64,000 nt of DNA from CAWCUK01 sp963798775 (GTDB taxonomy: Bacteria > Bacteroidota > Ignavibacteria > Ignavibacteriales > Ignavibacteriaceae). Each line of letters begins with the position of its first letter. Positions within the stretch are counted from its first letter, which is position 1. Below, in pieces: positions 44,035 to 53,296 of the stretch. The stretch is from positions 62,001-126,000 of the forward strand of contig CAWCUK010000008.1 in the NCBI GenBank assembly GCA_963798775.1. The letters are read 5' to 3'. Below the pieces are notes generated by a model. The model was given only the letters and a program-made list of their open reading frames with translations, did no database searches and was not told the origin of the DNA. The position numbers were made by a program, and so were the translations under genes.

Positions 44035-47000
44035 TTATTTCAAAAGCATCATTTTTTTAACCGCGGTAAAATTAGTTGCCTTAATAGAATAGAAATAAAT
44101 ACCGCTGCTTAAATTTGAAGCGTTAAAATTTATTTGATAATTGCCCGCATTCATTTCCTTATTAATTAATGTTCCCACTCTTTGGCCTAGAACATTAAAA
44201 ACAGTTAATACAACATAACTCCGGTTTGGGATAGCGAATTTAATTTGAGTTGAAGGATTAAATGGATTTGGGTAATTCTGAAACAGCTGATAGGAATCGG
44301 GGTTTTGATAATTCATTGTTTTGGATTCAACCGCGGTAATAGGAGTTTGAGGAACCCAATCATAACCGTAATCAGGATTAGTACTTTTCGAGAAGATATT
44401 CTCAATTGTGTAATCCGAGGCCTGTGAAGTTGATAATTGAGACGAAAATGAAGCGCGGTAAGATGTATCGGCTCCCGGCCCGAAACAATTAAATTCAGCA
44501 TAACGGGCAGGCGGAACATTCCAGGAAAGCCATCCAGTTGAATCTAACGAAGCAGGTTCATAACAATTTAAGAAAACAGTTCTAGGAGCTGCCTGCCACG
44601 GCCTTCCGAGGTAAAATTGTGTTATTGGATCACCGTCAAAACCTATAGAATCCGCGCTTAATTTACAGTCCTTAAATACATAACCGAATTTAGTATCTGC
44701 TTCTGTGCTTGCGGCGGTTAAAGTTCCGCCATCCCTATTAATATGAATTTCGCAACTATCGAATAAAACAACATCACGGCCGAATATAAAATCCACCGAA
44801 CCTTCTATATAACAATTTTTCATGTATATTCTGCCGATCACTCTTCCGCCCCACGTATAATAGGTATCCTGATAACCGAGTAATTTGCAATTGTAGTAAC
44901 TTTGCCTGTCCCCGTTTACTCTTAAGGCAACAGCTTGCTGATCATTAAAAGTTTTATCATTCTTAATAGTATTTTGAAAAGTAATATTTACAGCGGTAAA
45001 ATCATCCGCGTCAATCGCGACACTTTGTGAACTTGAAGTTCCGCCTGATTTACCGGCGTAATCATCATAAGTCAATATTGTACTGTCCTCATCTTCACCT
45101 CTTAAAATAACATTAACCTTATTTCTGTCGAGATGAAGCTTTTCATAATAAATACCTTTCTTAACCAGAATAGTATAAGCACCGGTATAAAAATCCGGTA
45201 CAGCATCAAATGCAGCTTGAACTGTAGTATAATCACCGCTTCCATCTTGCGCGACTACTTTAGTTACAGCCGGTGCAGGACTCCGGGTAGTAAAAGTATC
45301 GATTTTACCGTAGCCTACGCCTTTGCTGTTTACAGCGTATGCTCTATAATAATAAGTTGTTGAAGGATTTAATGGATATAAAATAGAGGTAAATGTTCCG
45401 AGTCCGCTTCCATTTTCTGTTTTATCATCATCAATGGTTGGATTTCCTATAGTATTCCAGCAAACGCCTCTTACAGTTATAGTATCACCGCCCCAAGCCG
45501 CTACTGTACCGCCGGCTTCAGCGGATTTAACTAAAATCTTATTGATTGTTCCGGTAACAACTGTAGGAACTAATGTGGAATCTAATGTAGTAAAATGAAC
45601 TTCTTCACCATAAGATGTTCCGGCGTCATTAATAGCATAAGCTCGAATATAATAAGTTGTGCCGGCAGTAAGTCCTGAAACATTGCTTATAAAGGCTCCC
45701 GAACCTGTTCCGTCTTCCGTTTTAGAATCGGAAATTGTGGGAGTTCCGGTTTTATTCCAGACTACACCTCTTACAGTGACAGCAGAACCGCCGTCAGAAG
45801 GAATGTTTCCGCCGCTTGTTGCAAAAGATGTAGAGATATCTGATACTCCGGCAGTTGTAATTTGCGGCGGATCGGCAGTAACGCCTATAGTTGAACCGTT
45901 TATTATTACACTGTCAACAGCAACCAATTTTGCCCAGCCTTCAGCTTGAGTATTATGAGGATAAACTCTTATATAAAGTGTTTCCCCTGAATAAATTGTT
46001 TCGGCAAAAGCTGTTTCCATTTTTTGAACCGCGTTTCCTACCAAAACCGTATCGGGAATTAAAACATTTTTAGTAGTAAACGTTGAATCTTTAGAATAAT
46101 AAATTGCAGCCTTTAGATTTTTTGTATACCATCCGCCGATGAACAAGGAAAAGCTTTCTGTATAGAAAGTTCCGCCAAATTTTGGTGAAACAGAATATTG
46201 AAAATATAAACTATCCACCGGATCAGGTTCCGCGTTCCAATCTTTGGAAACAGTTTGAATAGCCGCGCAATCAACATTATAGCCTTCTGTGGTAGAAAGA
46301 TTTGTATAACCATAAAGCTTCATCGCTTCACTGTAAGATTGAGGAAGCGCAGTAACAGAACCAACGGTTACAGGAGATTCAGTTGATTGTAAAGGCCAAA
46401 TAACTGAAGCGGCAATAGGTAAACTTTCTGTTTCTCCGCTGATAATAACATCTTGAATTCCGATATATTTACCGGTTCTTACCGATGGATCATTATCAAC
46501 CCAAGGATAAACTCTTAAATAAAATGTTTCTCCCGGATTTAATTTTAAATTCGGTACCGCGGAAACAGCATCAAATTGATCACGATCCAGATAGTTATTA
46601 CCGCTTGTATCTGTAGTTGAATATTTAATTTGAGTCGCGTAATCAAACGTAGAATCGGAAGAATAATAAACATTAGCTTTTAAAGTATTTAAACTTATAC
46701 CTACCAAATTTAACGAAACTGAGTTTATATTAAATGCAAAACCGGTTTTCGCCGTTACCGAAAATTGAATATAAACAGAATCTAATTGCGAAGTTTGATT
46801 TGCGGGCCATTCATTTCCGGCAATTCTTACACGCTGGCTGTTATTCAACCCGCTGTAATGATTTATTTCGGTGTTTACAAATATTTCATCGCCGGCTTTA
46901 ATTTGTCCTGCCAATACCGGCGTAATTCCGGTTCCTCCGGTATCAGGATCAGTTAAAGGCCAAGCTGCGGAGGCCGGACTTTGAGCAAAAACATTTGCCG

Positions 47001-47052
47001 TAAAAAATAAACCGAGCATCATCACGAATAAAAGGTTAAAAAATCTTTTCAT
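44035..47052 (-). CDS. Modular pectin methylesterase (CE8) with two WPL modules, two FN3-like domains, T9SS tail
   Basis: From ATG 47052 (AGGAG five bases upstream) the protein has 1005 residues. Order: signal peptide 1-24; WPL-type beta-sandwich modules at about 31-207 and 219-388; two FN3-like domains of the RGVVWN/TYYIRAYAIN type at about 397-489 and 493-589; CE8 domain at about 599-895 with QQAVALR (Gln about 705), GYQDTYY (Asp about 729), VDFIFG (Asp about 754) and YLGRPW (Arg about 817); T9SS sorting domain at about 921-1005. It removes methyl esters from pectin outside the cell, making it open to lyases. It is followed by the beta-sandwich gene after 217 bases. Confidence 0.93.
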   Translation of the reverse strand: MKRFFNLLFVMMLGLFFTANVFAQSPASAAWPLTDPDTGGTGITPVLAGQIKAGDEIFVNTEINHYSGLNNSQRVRIAGNEWPANQTSQLDSVYIQFSVTAKTGFAFNINSVSLNLVGISLNTLKANVYYSSDSTFDYATQIKYSTTDTSGNNYLDRDQFDAVSAVPNLKLNPGETFYLRVYPWVDNDPSVRTGKYIGIQDVIISGETESLPIAASVIWPLQSTESPVTVGSVTALPQSYSEAMKLYGYTNLSTTEGYNVDCAAIQTVSKDWNAEPDPVDSLYFQYSVSPKFGGTFYTESFSLFIGGWYTKNLKAAIYYSKDSTFTTKNVLIPDTVLVGNAVQKMETAFAETIYSGETLYIRVYPHNTQAEGWAKLVAVDSVIINGSTIGVTADPPQITTAGVSDISTSFATSGGNIPSDGGSAVTVRGVVWNKTGTPTISDSKTEDGTGSGAFISNVSGLTAGTTYYIRAYAINDAGTSYGEEVHFTTLDSTLVPTVVTGTINKILVKSAEAGGTVAAWGGDTITVRGVCWNTIGNPTIDDDKTENGSGLGTFTSILYPLNPSTTYYYRAYAVNSKGVGYGKIDTFTTRSPAPAVTKVVAQDGSGDYTTVQAAFDAVPDFYTGAYTILVKKGIYYEKLHLDRNKVNVILRGEDEDSTILTYDDYAGKSGGTSSSQSVAIDADDFTAVNITFQNTIKNDKTFNDQQAVALRVNGDRQSYYNCKLLGYQDTYYTWGGRVIGRIYMKNCYIEGSVDFIFGRDVVLFDSCEIHINRDGGTLTAASTEADTKFGYVFKDCKLSADSIGFDGDPITQFYLGRPWQAAPRTVFLNCYEPASLDSTGWLSWNVPPARYAEFNCFGPGADTSYRASFSSQLSTSQASDYTIENIFSKSTNPDYGYDWVPQTPITAVESKTMNYQNPDSYQLFQNYPNPFNPSTQIKFAIPNRSYVVLTVFNVLGQRVGTLINKEMNAGNYQINFNASNLSSGIYFYSIKATNFTAVKKMMLLK

Positions 47053-47237
47053 TGAACTCCTATCATTGCTTTTAGTTTGACATAGATTACTATTCAACAT
47101 AACTGTCAGTCTATTCGTTTAGATTTATTTATCGGAGTGGGATATTATTTAATAAGAAAATAATTAAAATCAGTATAACCACCGGAATGAGATTCGGTTG
47201 TTGAAAAAATACCGAGGTTTGGATATTAAGACGAAAA

Positions 47238-47268
47238 GGAATTCGAAAAGAATGGATTCCGAAATTCC
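47238..47268 (-). terminator. Weak candidate terminator after kdgK
   Basis: On the minus strand GGAATTTCG (47260-47268) can pair with CGAATTCC (47238-47245) with one bulged base, followed by TTTT. It lies just beyond the kdgK stop at 47282. Confidence 0.35.
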
Positions 47269-47281
47269 GGTATCCTAAAGA

Positions 47282-48316
47282 TCATCTTTCTACTCTGCCT
47301 GAGCCGCCGCTTTTAATTAGTTTTTCAACTTCATCAACGGAAACTAAATTAAAATCGCCGGGAATAGTTTGTTTTAAACATGAAGCGGCTGCCGCAAACT
47401 CTAACGCATCTTTGGAATCATCTTTTCTCAATAAACCATAAATCAATCCGCTCGCGAAAGAATCTCCTCCTCCTACTCTATCAACAATTTGAATATCATA
47501 TCTATTTGAGCGGTAGGGTTCTTTACAATCTTTATCATCGTGCAAAATTGCACTCCAGCCGTTTCTTGAAGCGGAATAACTTTCTCGAAGAGTAATTGCA
47601 ACAGCTTTAAAATTAAACTTTTCTTTTAATTTTTTAGCTAATTCAAAATAACTATTTTCGTCCAATTCAGCGCTTTCAACATTTGATTCACCGGCTTTAA
47701 AACCTAAACTTTTTTCCGCGTCTTCTTCGTTAGCAATGCATACATCAACATATTCCATCAAAGGAATCATAACTGACTGCGCTTCATCAGTAGACCATAA
47801 CTTAGCCCGATAATTTAAATCGGCACTGATAGTCGCACCATTTTTTCTAGCGGCTGCACAGGCAGCTTTTAAACTTTCTTGAACATTAGTTCCTAAAGCA
47901 GGAGTTATGCCTGTCCAATGAAACCATTTTACATCTTTAAAAACCTCATTCCAGTCCAATTCCTCTTTCGAAAGATTAGTAACGGCGGCATTCGCACGAT
48001 CATAAATAACTTTAGAAGCTCTTTGGCTGGCTCCGGTTTCAAGGAAATAAATTCCCACACGATTCCCGCCTCGTACAATATAATTTTCTTTAACACCAAA
48101 CTTTCTCAAGCTATTTACAGCCGCCTGCCCTATTTCGTGTTTAGGAAGTTTAGAAATAAAAAAACTTTCAAAACCATAATTAGATAAAGCGACAGCCACA
48201 TTAGCTTCACCGCCGCCATAATTAACATCAAAATTTTGCGTCTGTACAAAGCGATTAAATCCCGGAGTAGATAACCGCAGCATTATTTCACCCATTGTTA
48301 CAACTTTAGTCGACAT
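47282..48316 (-). CDS. kdgK: 2-keto-3-deoxygluconate kinase (KdgK)
   Basis: This 344-residue PfkB-family sugar kinase phosphorylates KDG with ATP to KDPG in the cytoplasm, the point where both uronate routes meet. Motifs are VNYGGGEANVAVALSNYG (about 31-48) and the catalytic DRVGGGDSFASG (Asp about 285). It follows eda by 20 bases and is the last gene of the uxaA-uxaB-eda-kdgK operon. The sugar specificity is inferred from family resemblance and the surrounding genes. Confidence 0.92.
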   Translation of the reverse strand: MSTKVVTMGEIMLRLSTPGFNRFVQTQNFDVNYGGGEANVAVALSNYGFESFFISKLPKHEIGQAAVNSLRKFGVKENYIVRGGNRVGIYFLETGASQRASKVIYDRANAAVTNLSKEELDWNEVFKDVKWFHWTGITPALGTNVQESLKAACAAARKNGATISADLNYRAKLWSTDEAQSVMIPLMEYVDVCIANEEDAEKSLGFKAGESNVESAELDENSYFELAKKLKEKFNFKAVAITLRESYSASRNGWSAILHDDKDCKEPYRSNRYDIQIVDRVGGGDSFASGLIYGLLRKDDSKDALEFAAAASCLKQTIPGDFNLVSVDEVEKLIKSGGSGRVER

Positions 48317-48336
48317 TCAAATTCCTCCGAATTAGA

Positions 48337-48993
48337 TTAAACTCTTATAGTTTCTAATGATTGTTTAATACTAGCCATTAAAGTTTTGGCATTTTCAGTA
48401 AGTAGGGAATAATTTTCAGAATCAATAGCTTTTTTATCAAGAAGAGCAGAGCCAACACCTACCGCAACAGCGCCGGCCTTTATCCAGTCTCCGGCGTTTG
48501 TTAATGAAACGCCTCCTGTAGGCATTAATTTTAAATGCGGCATTGGGGCAAGAATTCCTTTAAAAAAGGCCATTCCAACAACATCGGCCGGAAATACCTT
48601 AACAATATCGGCACCCGCTTCGTACGCAGTTTGTATCTCTGTTGGAGTAAAAGCGCCGGGCATCGCGGGTATATTATTTTTATGAGCTGTTTCAACGACT
48701 TCTTTTTTAAAAATAGGACTGACTACATATTTAGCTCCCGCGTCTATAGCTTTTTGTGCCGTTTCAGCATCAAGTACAGAACCGACACCGATAAATATTC
48801 TATCGCCAACAGCTTTGGCTGTTTCCTTAATTACTTTTAGAGCGTTCGGCACCGTCATAGTAATTTCGATAGAAGATACTCCTCCTTCATAAATAGCTTC
48901 CGCTACTTTAATTAATTTTGAAGCATCAGCTAATCTTATTACCGCAACTGCTTTTGAATCAATTATTTTTTTTACTGTTTCTTCTTTGGTCAT
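48337..48993 (-). CDS. eda: KDPG aldolase (2-keto-3-deoxy-6-phosphogluconate aldolase)
   Basis: This 218-residue class I aldolase splits KDPG to pyruvate and glyceraldehyde 3-phosphate. Active-site parts are visible: EITMTVPNAL with Glu about 43, GVGSVLDAE, and DIVKVFPAD with the Schiff-base Lys about 132. Length is typical. It lies 20 bases after uxaB and 20 bases before kdgK, which completes the catabolic operon. A 4-hydroxy-2-oxoglutarate aldolase activity is common in this family as well. Confidence 0.94.
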   Translation of the reverse strand: MTKEETVKKIIDSKAVAVIRLADASKLIKVAEAIYEGGVSSIEITMTVPNALKVIKETAKAVGDRIFIGVGSVLDAETAQKAIDAGAKYVVSPIFKKEVVETAHKNNIPAMPGAFTPTEIQTAYEAGADIVKVFPADVVGMAFFKGILAPMPHLKLMPTGGVSLTNAGDWIKAGAVAVGVGSALLDKKAIDSENYSLLTENAKTLMASIKQSLETIRV

Positions 48994-49013
48994 TTTATTC
49001 TCTGTTTTTACGT

Positions 49014-50507
49014 TTACGCGGCGTTTTTATTTTTTAATATATTTTCAATAGTAGTTTTTATTCCGCCGGTTAAAATTTGGTTATAATATTCTGTTACCTT
49101 TTGAGTTAAACCGTCAACTTCATTTAAATTTTTATCCCAAAATTTTTCATTGGCTAAAACTTTATTAACTATTTTTTTAGCATCTTCCTCATCATTCAGA
49201 TTATCAAAATAATTTATTACTTCCTCATCATCATTAACGGAGTATTTTCTCCCGTTCATCGGAATATTTTTTAGATAAAAAACTATTAAAGCCGCAAGAG
49301 AAAACGAAAGTACTTCCGGGACAGAATTATTTTGTTCATGATATTTTAAAAGCGAAGGTAAAACCCGCACTTTAAATTTTGAAATTGAATTTAAAGTTAT
49401 ACTTAATAAATAATGTTTAATAAAGGGATTTTGAAATCTTTCAATAATCGCGTCGGCGAATTTATTTTTCTTATCCTCATCAATTTTTAAAGTAGGAAGT
49501 ATTTCATTGAATAACCCTTCTTTTATAAGTTCACCGGTTAAATTTCCTTCTACACTTTCTTTAACCGTATCGTTACCGGCTAGATAAGAAGGAATTGTAA
49601 ACATAGTATGAGAGCCGTTTAATATTCTAACTTTTAATGTTCTGTAAGGAGTAATATCATCCGTCCATATTACATTTAACCCCGCTTTGGTAAACGGAAG
49701 TTCATCATTTACTTTTTCATCTCCTTTAATTACCCATTGATGAAAAATTTCCGCCGATACAACAAGCTTATCTTCATATTTAAGTTTTTCAGTAACTGCT
49801 TCAATTTCATCTTTGGGATAACCGGGAACAATTCTATCTACGAGAGTATTAAAAAAATAATTACTCTTTTCCACCCAATCAATAAATTCTTTTTCCAAAT
49901 TCCAATCTTCCGCATGGCGAAGCACATACTTTTTTAAAGTAGTTCCGTTATCTTCAATTAATTCACAGGGAATGATAATCATTCCTTTATCAGCGGCGCC
50001 TATAAAATATTTAAACCTTTCATAAAGAAAAATCGCGACTTTCGCCGGGAAAGAATCAGGACATTCATCCGCAGGATATTCGGTTTGAAGATAAGCTATC
50101 CCGGCCTCAGTAGTATTAGAAACCATGAAGCGAAGATCCGGGTTAGCCGCGCATCTAAGAAAATCAGCATAATCAGAATAAGGATTTATTCCTCTGCTTA
50201 CAGATGAAATTATTTCCGCTTTTTCAACTTGCCTTCCATTTTGAATTCCTCTTAAAAGCAATGTGTATAAACCATCTTGTTGATTTAGCAAATCAACCAA
50301 TCCGGATTTAAGCGGTTGAACAATAACGATTTTACCATTGAATAAATTACGTTTATTTAACTCGTTAAAATGCCAGTCGACAAATGCCCTTAAAAAATTA
50401 CCTTCGCCAAATTGGATAACCTTTTCGGGATAATTATTAAGTTCGGCAGCTTCCGCGTATCTATTTTGATTTTTATGATTAATAATAAATTCTTTGTTTA
50501 ACTGCAT
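49014..50507 (-). CDS. uxaB: Tagaturonate reductase / altronate oxidoreductase (UxaB)
   Basis: This 497-residue enzyme of the mannitol dehydrogenase family reduces tagaturonate to D-altronate with NADH. Motifs are VIQFGEGNFLRAFVDWHFNE (about 30-49, nucleotide-binding), NTTEAGI, and LKVRILNGSHTMFTIPSYLAG with the catalytic Lys/Asn/His arrangement. It follows uxaA by 57 bases and precedes eda by 20 bases. The adjacent altronate dehydratase supports UxaB over fructuronate reductase (UxuB). Confidence 0.92.
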   Translation of the reverse strand: MQLNKEFIINHKNQNRYAEAAELNNYPEKVIQFGEGNFLRAFVDWHFNELNKRNLFNGKIVIVQPLKSGLVDLLNQQDGLYTLLLRGIQNGRQVEKAEIISSVSRGINPYSDYADFLRCAANPDLRFMVSNTTEAGIAYLQTEYPADECPDSFPAKVAIFLYERFKYFIGAADKGMIIIPCELIEDNGTTLKKYVLRHAEDWNLEKEFIDWVEKSNYFFNTLVDRIVPGYPKDEIEAVTEKLKYEDKLVVSAEIFHQWVIKGDEKVNDELPFTKAGLNVIWTDDITPYRTLKVRILNGSHTMFTIPSYLAGNDTVKESVEGNLTGELIKEGLFNEILPTLKIDEDKKNKFADAIIERFQNPFIKHYLLSITLNSISKFKVRVLPSLLKYHEQNNSVPEVLSFSLAALIVFYLKNIPMNGRKYSVNDDEEVINYFDNLNDEEDAKKIVNKVLANEKFWDKNLNEVDGLTQKVTEYYNQILTGGIKTTIENILKNKNAA

Positions 50508-50564
50508 ATTATTCTCAAGTGTTAATATTAAATGATTTAATAAAAGGCGGAGGACGGAGAGAAA

Positions 50565-52064
50565 TTATAGGGTTACGCCCTCTTTCCAGATAGCGATTTC
50601 TTTATAACCATTAATTTCATTTTTAGTTTTTTCTTTACCGGAAGCAATATTAATAATATGACGAAGCAAATCCCCTGCAACATCATCCATACTTTTTTCA
50701 CCTTCTAAAACTTGTCCGGCATTAAAATCTATCCAATTGGGTTTCTTATTAAACAGTGCGGAATTTGAGGAAATTTTTACAGTAGGAACAGGAAAACCTA
50801 AAGGAGTTCCGCGGCCGGTAGTAAATAATATTATGGTTGCCCCGCTTGCAGTCATTGCCGTAGAAGAAACACCGTCATTTCCGGGAGCGTAAAGTAATGA
50901 AAGCCCTCTTTCGGAAACCTGCTGGCCGTAATTTAGAACTTGGTTAATACTAGTTGTACCTCCCTTTTGAATGGCGCCTAACGATTTTTCTTCAAGAGTA
51001 GTTAAACCGCCTTCTTTATTTCCGGGAGAAGGATTCTCATATATCGGCTGATTATGACTTAAAAAATATTCTTTAAAATTATTAATCAAGCTTATAATTT
51101 TTTGATATACTTCTTCAGATTTAGCCCGGTTCATTAATTGCTGTTCCGCGCCGAACATTTCCGGTACTTCGGTTAATAAAACTCTGCCGTCATAAGATGA
51201 AATTAAATCAGTCATTCTTCCGACTAAAGGATTCGCGGAAATACCGGAAAATCCGTCGGAGCCGCCGCATTTCATTCCGATTGTTAATTCTGAGATAGGA
51301 ACTTCTTCTCTTTTATCGTTTTTTAATAATTCAAATAATTCGCCTACCTTATCAACGCCAACTTCTACTTCATCCAAAACATCCTGCGAATTAAAGAACT
51401 TAATTCTTTCTTCATCAACGCCTTCAGCTTGTTTTAATAATTCATTCATCTGATTATTTTCGCAGCCGAGTCCTAAAACTAATACTCCGCCGGCATTGGG
51501 ATTCATCATTAAACCGGCTAAAACTTTTTGTGTATTCACTAAATCATCGCCAAGCTGGCTGCATCCGTAGGGATGAGAAAACGAAAATACTCCATCAAAA
51601 TTATCTGAGTTAAATTTTTCATTACTAATTTTTGCTATTCGTTCGGCTGAAGTATTTACGCAGCCGACGGTATTTATAATCCAGATTTCATTTCGTGTCG
51701 CCGTTTTTCCGTTCTTCCTTTTGTAACCGAAAAAAGTAGGGATTGAGACATTCTCTTTTTTTTCGTTAGAACTTACATGATTATAAGAGTACTGAATTTT
51801 ATCGTTTAAATTGGTTTTCATATTATGAGAATGAATCCATTCGCCTGCTTTTATTTTTTGAGTAGCGCGGCCTATAACATGTCCGTACTTAATTATATTT
51901 TCGTTTTCATTTAAATCGGCAAGCGCAACCTTATGACCTTTTTTTATACTGTTAAGAACATTTACGGAGATGCCCTTAAGTTCTATTAGTGAGCCTTGGC
52001 TCAAATCCTCAACAGCTACCGCTACATTATCGGATCCATGAATTTTTAAATATTTCTTAGACAT
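50565..52064 (-). CDS. uxaA: Altronate dehydratase (UxaA)
   Basis: From ATG 52064 the protein has 499 residues and joins an N-terminal SAF-type domain (about 1-90; DNVAVAVEDLSQGSLIE, then KGHKVALADL) with the C-terminal dehydratase domain. The latter has conserved GCVNTSAERIA, HPYGCSQLGDD, GCENNQ, GMKCGGSDGFSG and GTPLGFPVPTVK. The enzyme dehydrates D-altronate to KDG and is iron-dependent. It is first in the operon with uxaB, eda and kdgK. An inverted repeat 30 bases upstream may control it. Confidence 0.94.
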   Translation of the reverse strand: MSKKYLKIHGSDNVAVAVEDLSQGSLIELKGISVNVLNSIKKGHKVALADLNENENIIKYGHVIGRATQKIKAGEWIHSHNMKTNLNDKIQYSYNHVSSNEKKENVSIPTFFGYKRKNGKTATRNEIWIINTVGCVNTSAERIAKISNEKFNSDNFDGVFSFSHPYGCSQLGDDLVNTQKVLAGLMMNPNAGGVLVLGLGCENNQMNELLKQAEGVDEERIKFFNSQDVLDEVEVGVDKVGELFELLKNDKREEVPISELTIGMKCGGSDGFSGISANPLVGRMTDLISSYDGRVLLTEVPEMFGAEQQLMNRAKSEEVYQKIISLINNFKEYFLSHNQPIYENPSPGNKEGGLTTLEEKSLGAIQKGGTTSINQVLNYGQQVSERGLSLLYAPGNDGVSSTAMTASGATIILFTTGRGTPLGFPVPTVKISSNSALFNKKPNWIDFNAGQVLEGEKSMDDVAGDLLRHIINIASGKEKTKNEINGYKEIAIWKEGVTL

Positions 52065-52093
52065 ATACAGATTTCCGTTTAAATAACACAATG

Positions 52094-52124
52094 GCTTAAG
52101 CGTTCACTTTACCGAAACTTAAGC
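52094..52124. promoter_or_regulatory. Candidate operator upstream of uxaA
   Basis: GCTTAAG (52094-52100) and CTTAAGC (52118-52124) are exact reverse complements around a 17-base centre. On the minus strand the centre reads TTTCGGTAAAGTGAACG, sharing AAGTT and TCGGTAA with the kduI-side palindrome. It sits between the LacI-family gene and uxaA. Confidence 0.4.
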
Positions 52125-52151
52125 AAGTAATTTTTTTTGATGTTTTAAATT

Positions 52152-53201
52152 TTAATGAAGAATAACTTTTTTAGAATCTAATTTTTTTACAGCGGTACCT
52201 CGCAGAATTAGATCTGTATTTACTTGAACGTGATGGGGTTGAAATGATTCAGGGTTATTGATTTGTTCTAAAATTAATTCGACCGCTGCTTTACCAATTT
52301 CGGCTGTAGGCTGATCAATACAGCTTAAAGGAGGTTTTATGAAGCGGTTAACATCGCTGTTACCGAAGGATAATAAATCAATATCCTCACCGATTTTTAA
52401 TCCCAATTCCTCAGCCGCCGCGTAAGCGCCCAAAGCAACAGGATAAGTAACCGCAAAAATAAATTCGGGTAAATTCCCGCTTTCACAAATTTTCTTAAAA
52501 CCTTTATATCCGTCCTCTTCACCGAATCCGCCGTAAATTATCCATTCAGGATTAATTTTAAGATTATGATTATTCATCGCGTCTTCAAAGCCTTGATATC
52601 TTCTTTTACCGATATTTATTTCAGGATATCCTGCCAAATGCGCAAGTTTTGTATAACCCAGATTAATTACATGTTCAATTGCTTCTCTTGTTCCGCCTCT
52701 GTCATCAACTGTAACAGAACTTGTTCCGGGAATCTCCAAAACTCTATCCATAAAAGTTAACGGTACTTCCAGTTTAGTAAGTTTTTCAAAAATCGCACGC
52801 TCTTTAGTTTCTTGAGTAATAGAAACAATAACTCCGTCAACTCGCATTGCTAATAATGATTCGATATGCTTTTTTTCTCTTTCGGCATTTTCTTGAGAAA
52901 CCGTTAAAATAATTTCATAATTATTATGAAAAGCCGTATCATAAATAGCTTCAATAACAGCACTAAAAAAGAAATGAGCAATTTTAGGAACGACTACTCC
53001 AATTGTGTGGGATTTTTTTGAAGATAAATTTCTTGCCATATAATTAGGCGTATAACCTAATTCTTCCGCGGTGGTTTTAACAAGGGCGGTTGTTTCCCTG
53101 GAAATATCCGGGTGCCCGCGCAGAGCTTTGGATACTGTAACTTTGGAAACATTAAGTTTCTTTGCAATATCATCAAGGGTTATTTGAAGTTTTCTATTCA
53201 C
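52152..53201 (-). CDS. LacI-family transcriptional regulator
   Basis: This 349-residue regulator has an N-terminal helix-turn-helix (ITLDDIAKKLNVSKVTVSKA, about 8-27) and hinge (NYMARNLSSKKSHTIGVVVP), followed by a sugar-binding domain of the periplasmic-binding fold. The start codon is GTG; AGAGG lies eight bases upstream. It lies between uxaC and uxaA, so it is likely a repressor of the uronate genes responding to a pathway intermediate such as KDG or a uronate. Target sites are proposed at 52094-52124 and 13917-13934. Confidence 0.93.
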   Translation of the reverse strand: MNRKLQITLDDIAKKLNVSKVTVSKALRGHPDISRETTALVKTTAEELGYTPNYMARNLSSKKSHTIGVVVPKIAHFFFSAVIEAIYDTAFHNNYEIILTVSQENAEREKKHIESLLAMRVDGVIVSITQETKERAIFEKLTKLEVPLTFMDRVLEIPGTSSVTVDDRGGTREAIEHVINLGYTKLAHLAGYPEINIGKRRYQGFEDAMNNHNLKINPEWIIYGGFGEEDGYKGFKKICESGNLPEFIFAVTYPVALGAYAAAEELGLKIGEDIDLLSFGNSDVNRFIKPPLSCIDQPTAEIGKAAVELILEQINNPESFQPHHVQVNTDLILRGTAVKKLDSKKVILH

Positions 53202-53296
53202 CGAAGCCGCCTCTGACTAAGTAAAAAAATCATTCGTAGTAATTTGTAATAATTGTAAAACAGCAAAATTTTAATATAATAATACCTTAATTGAAT

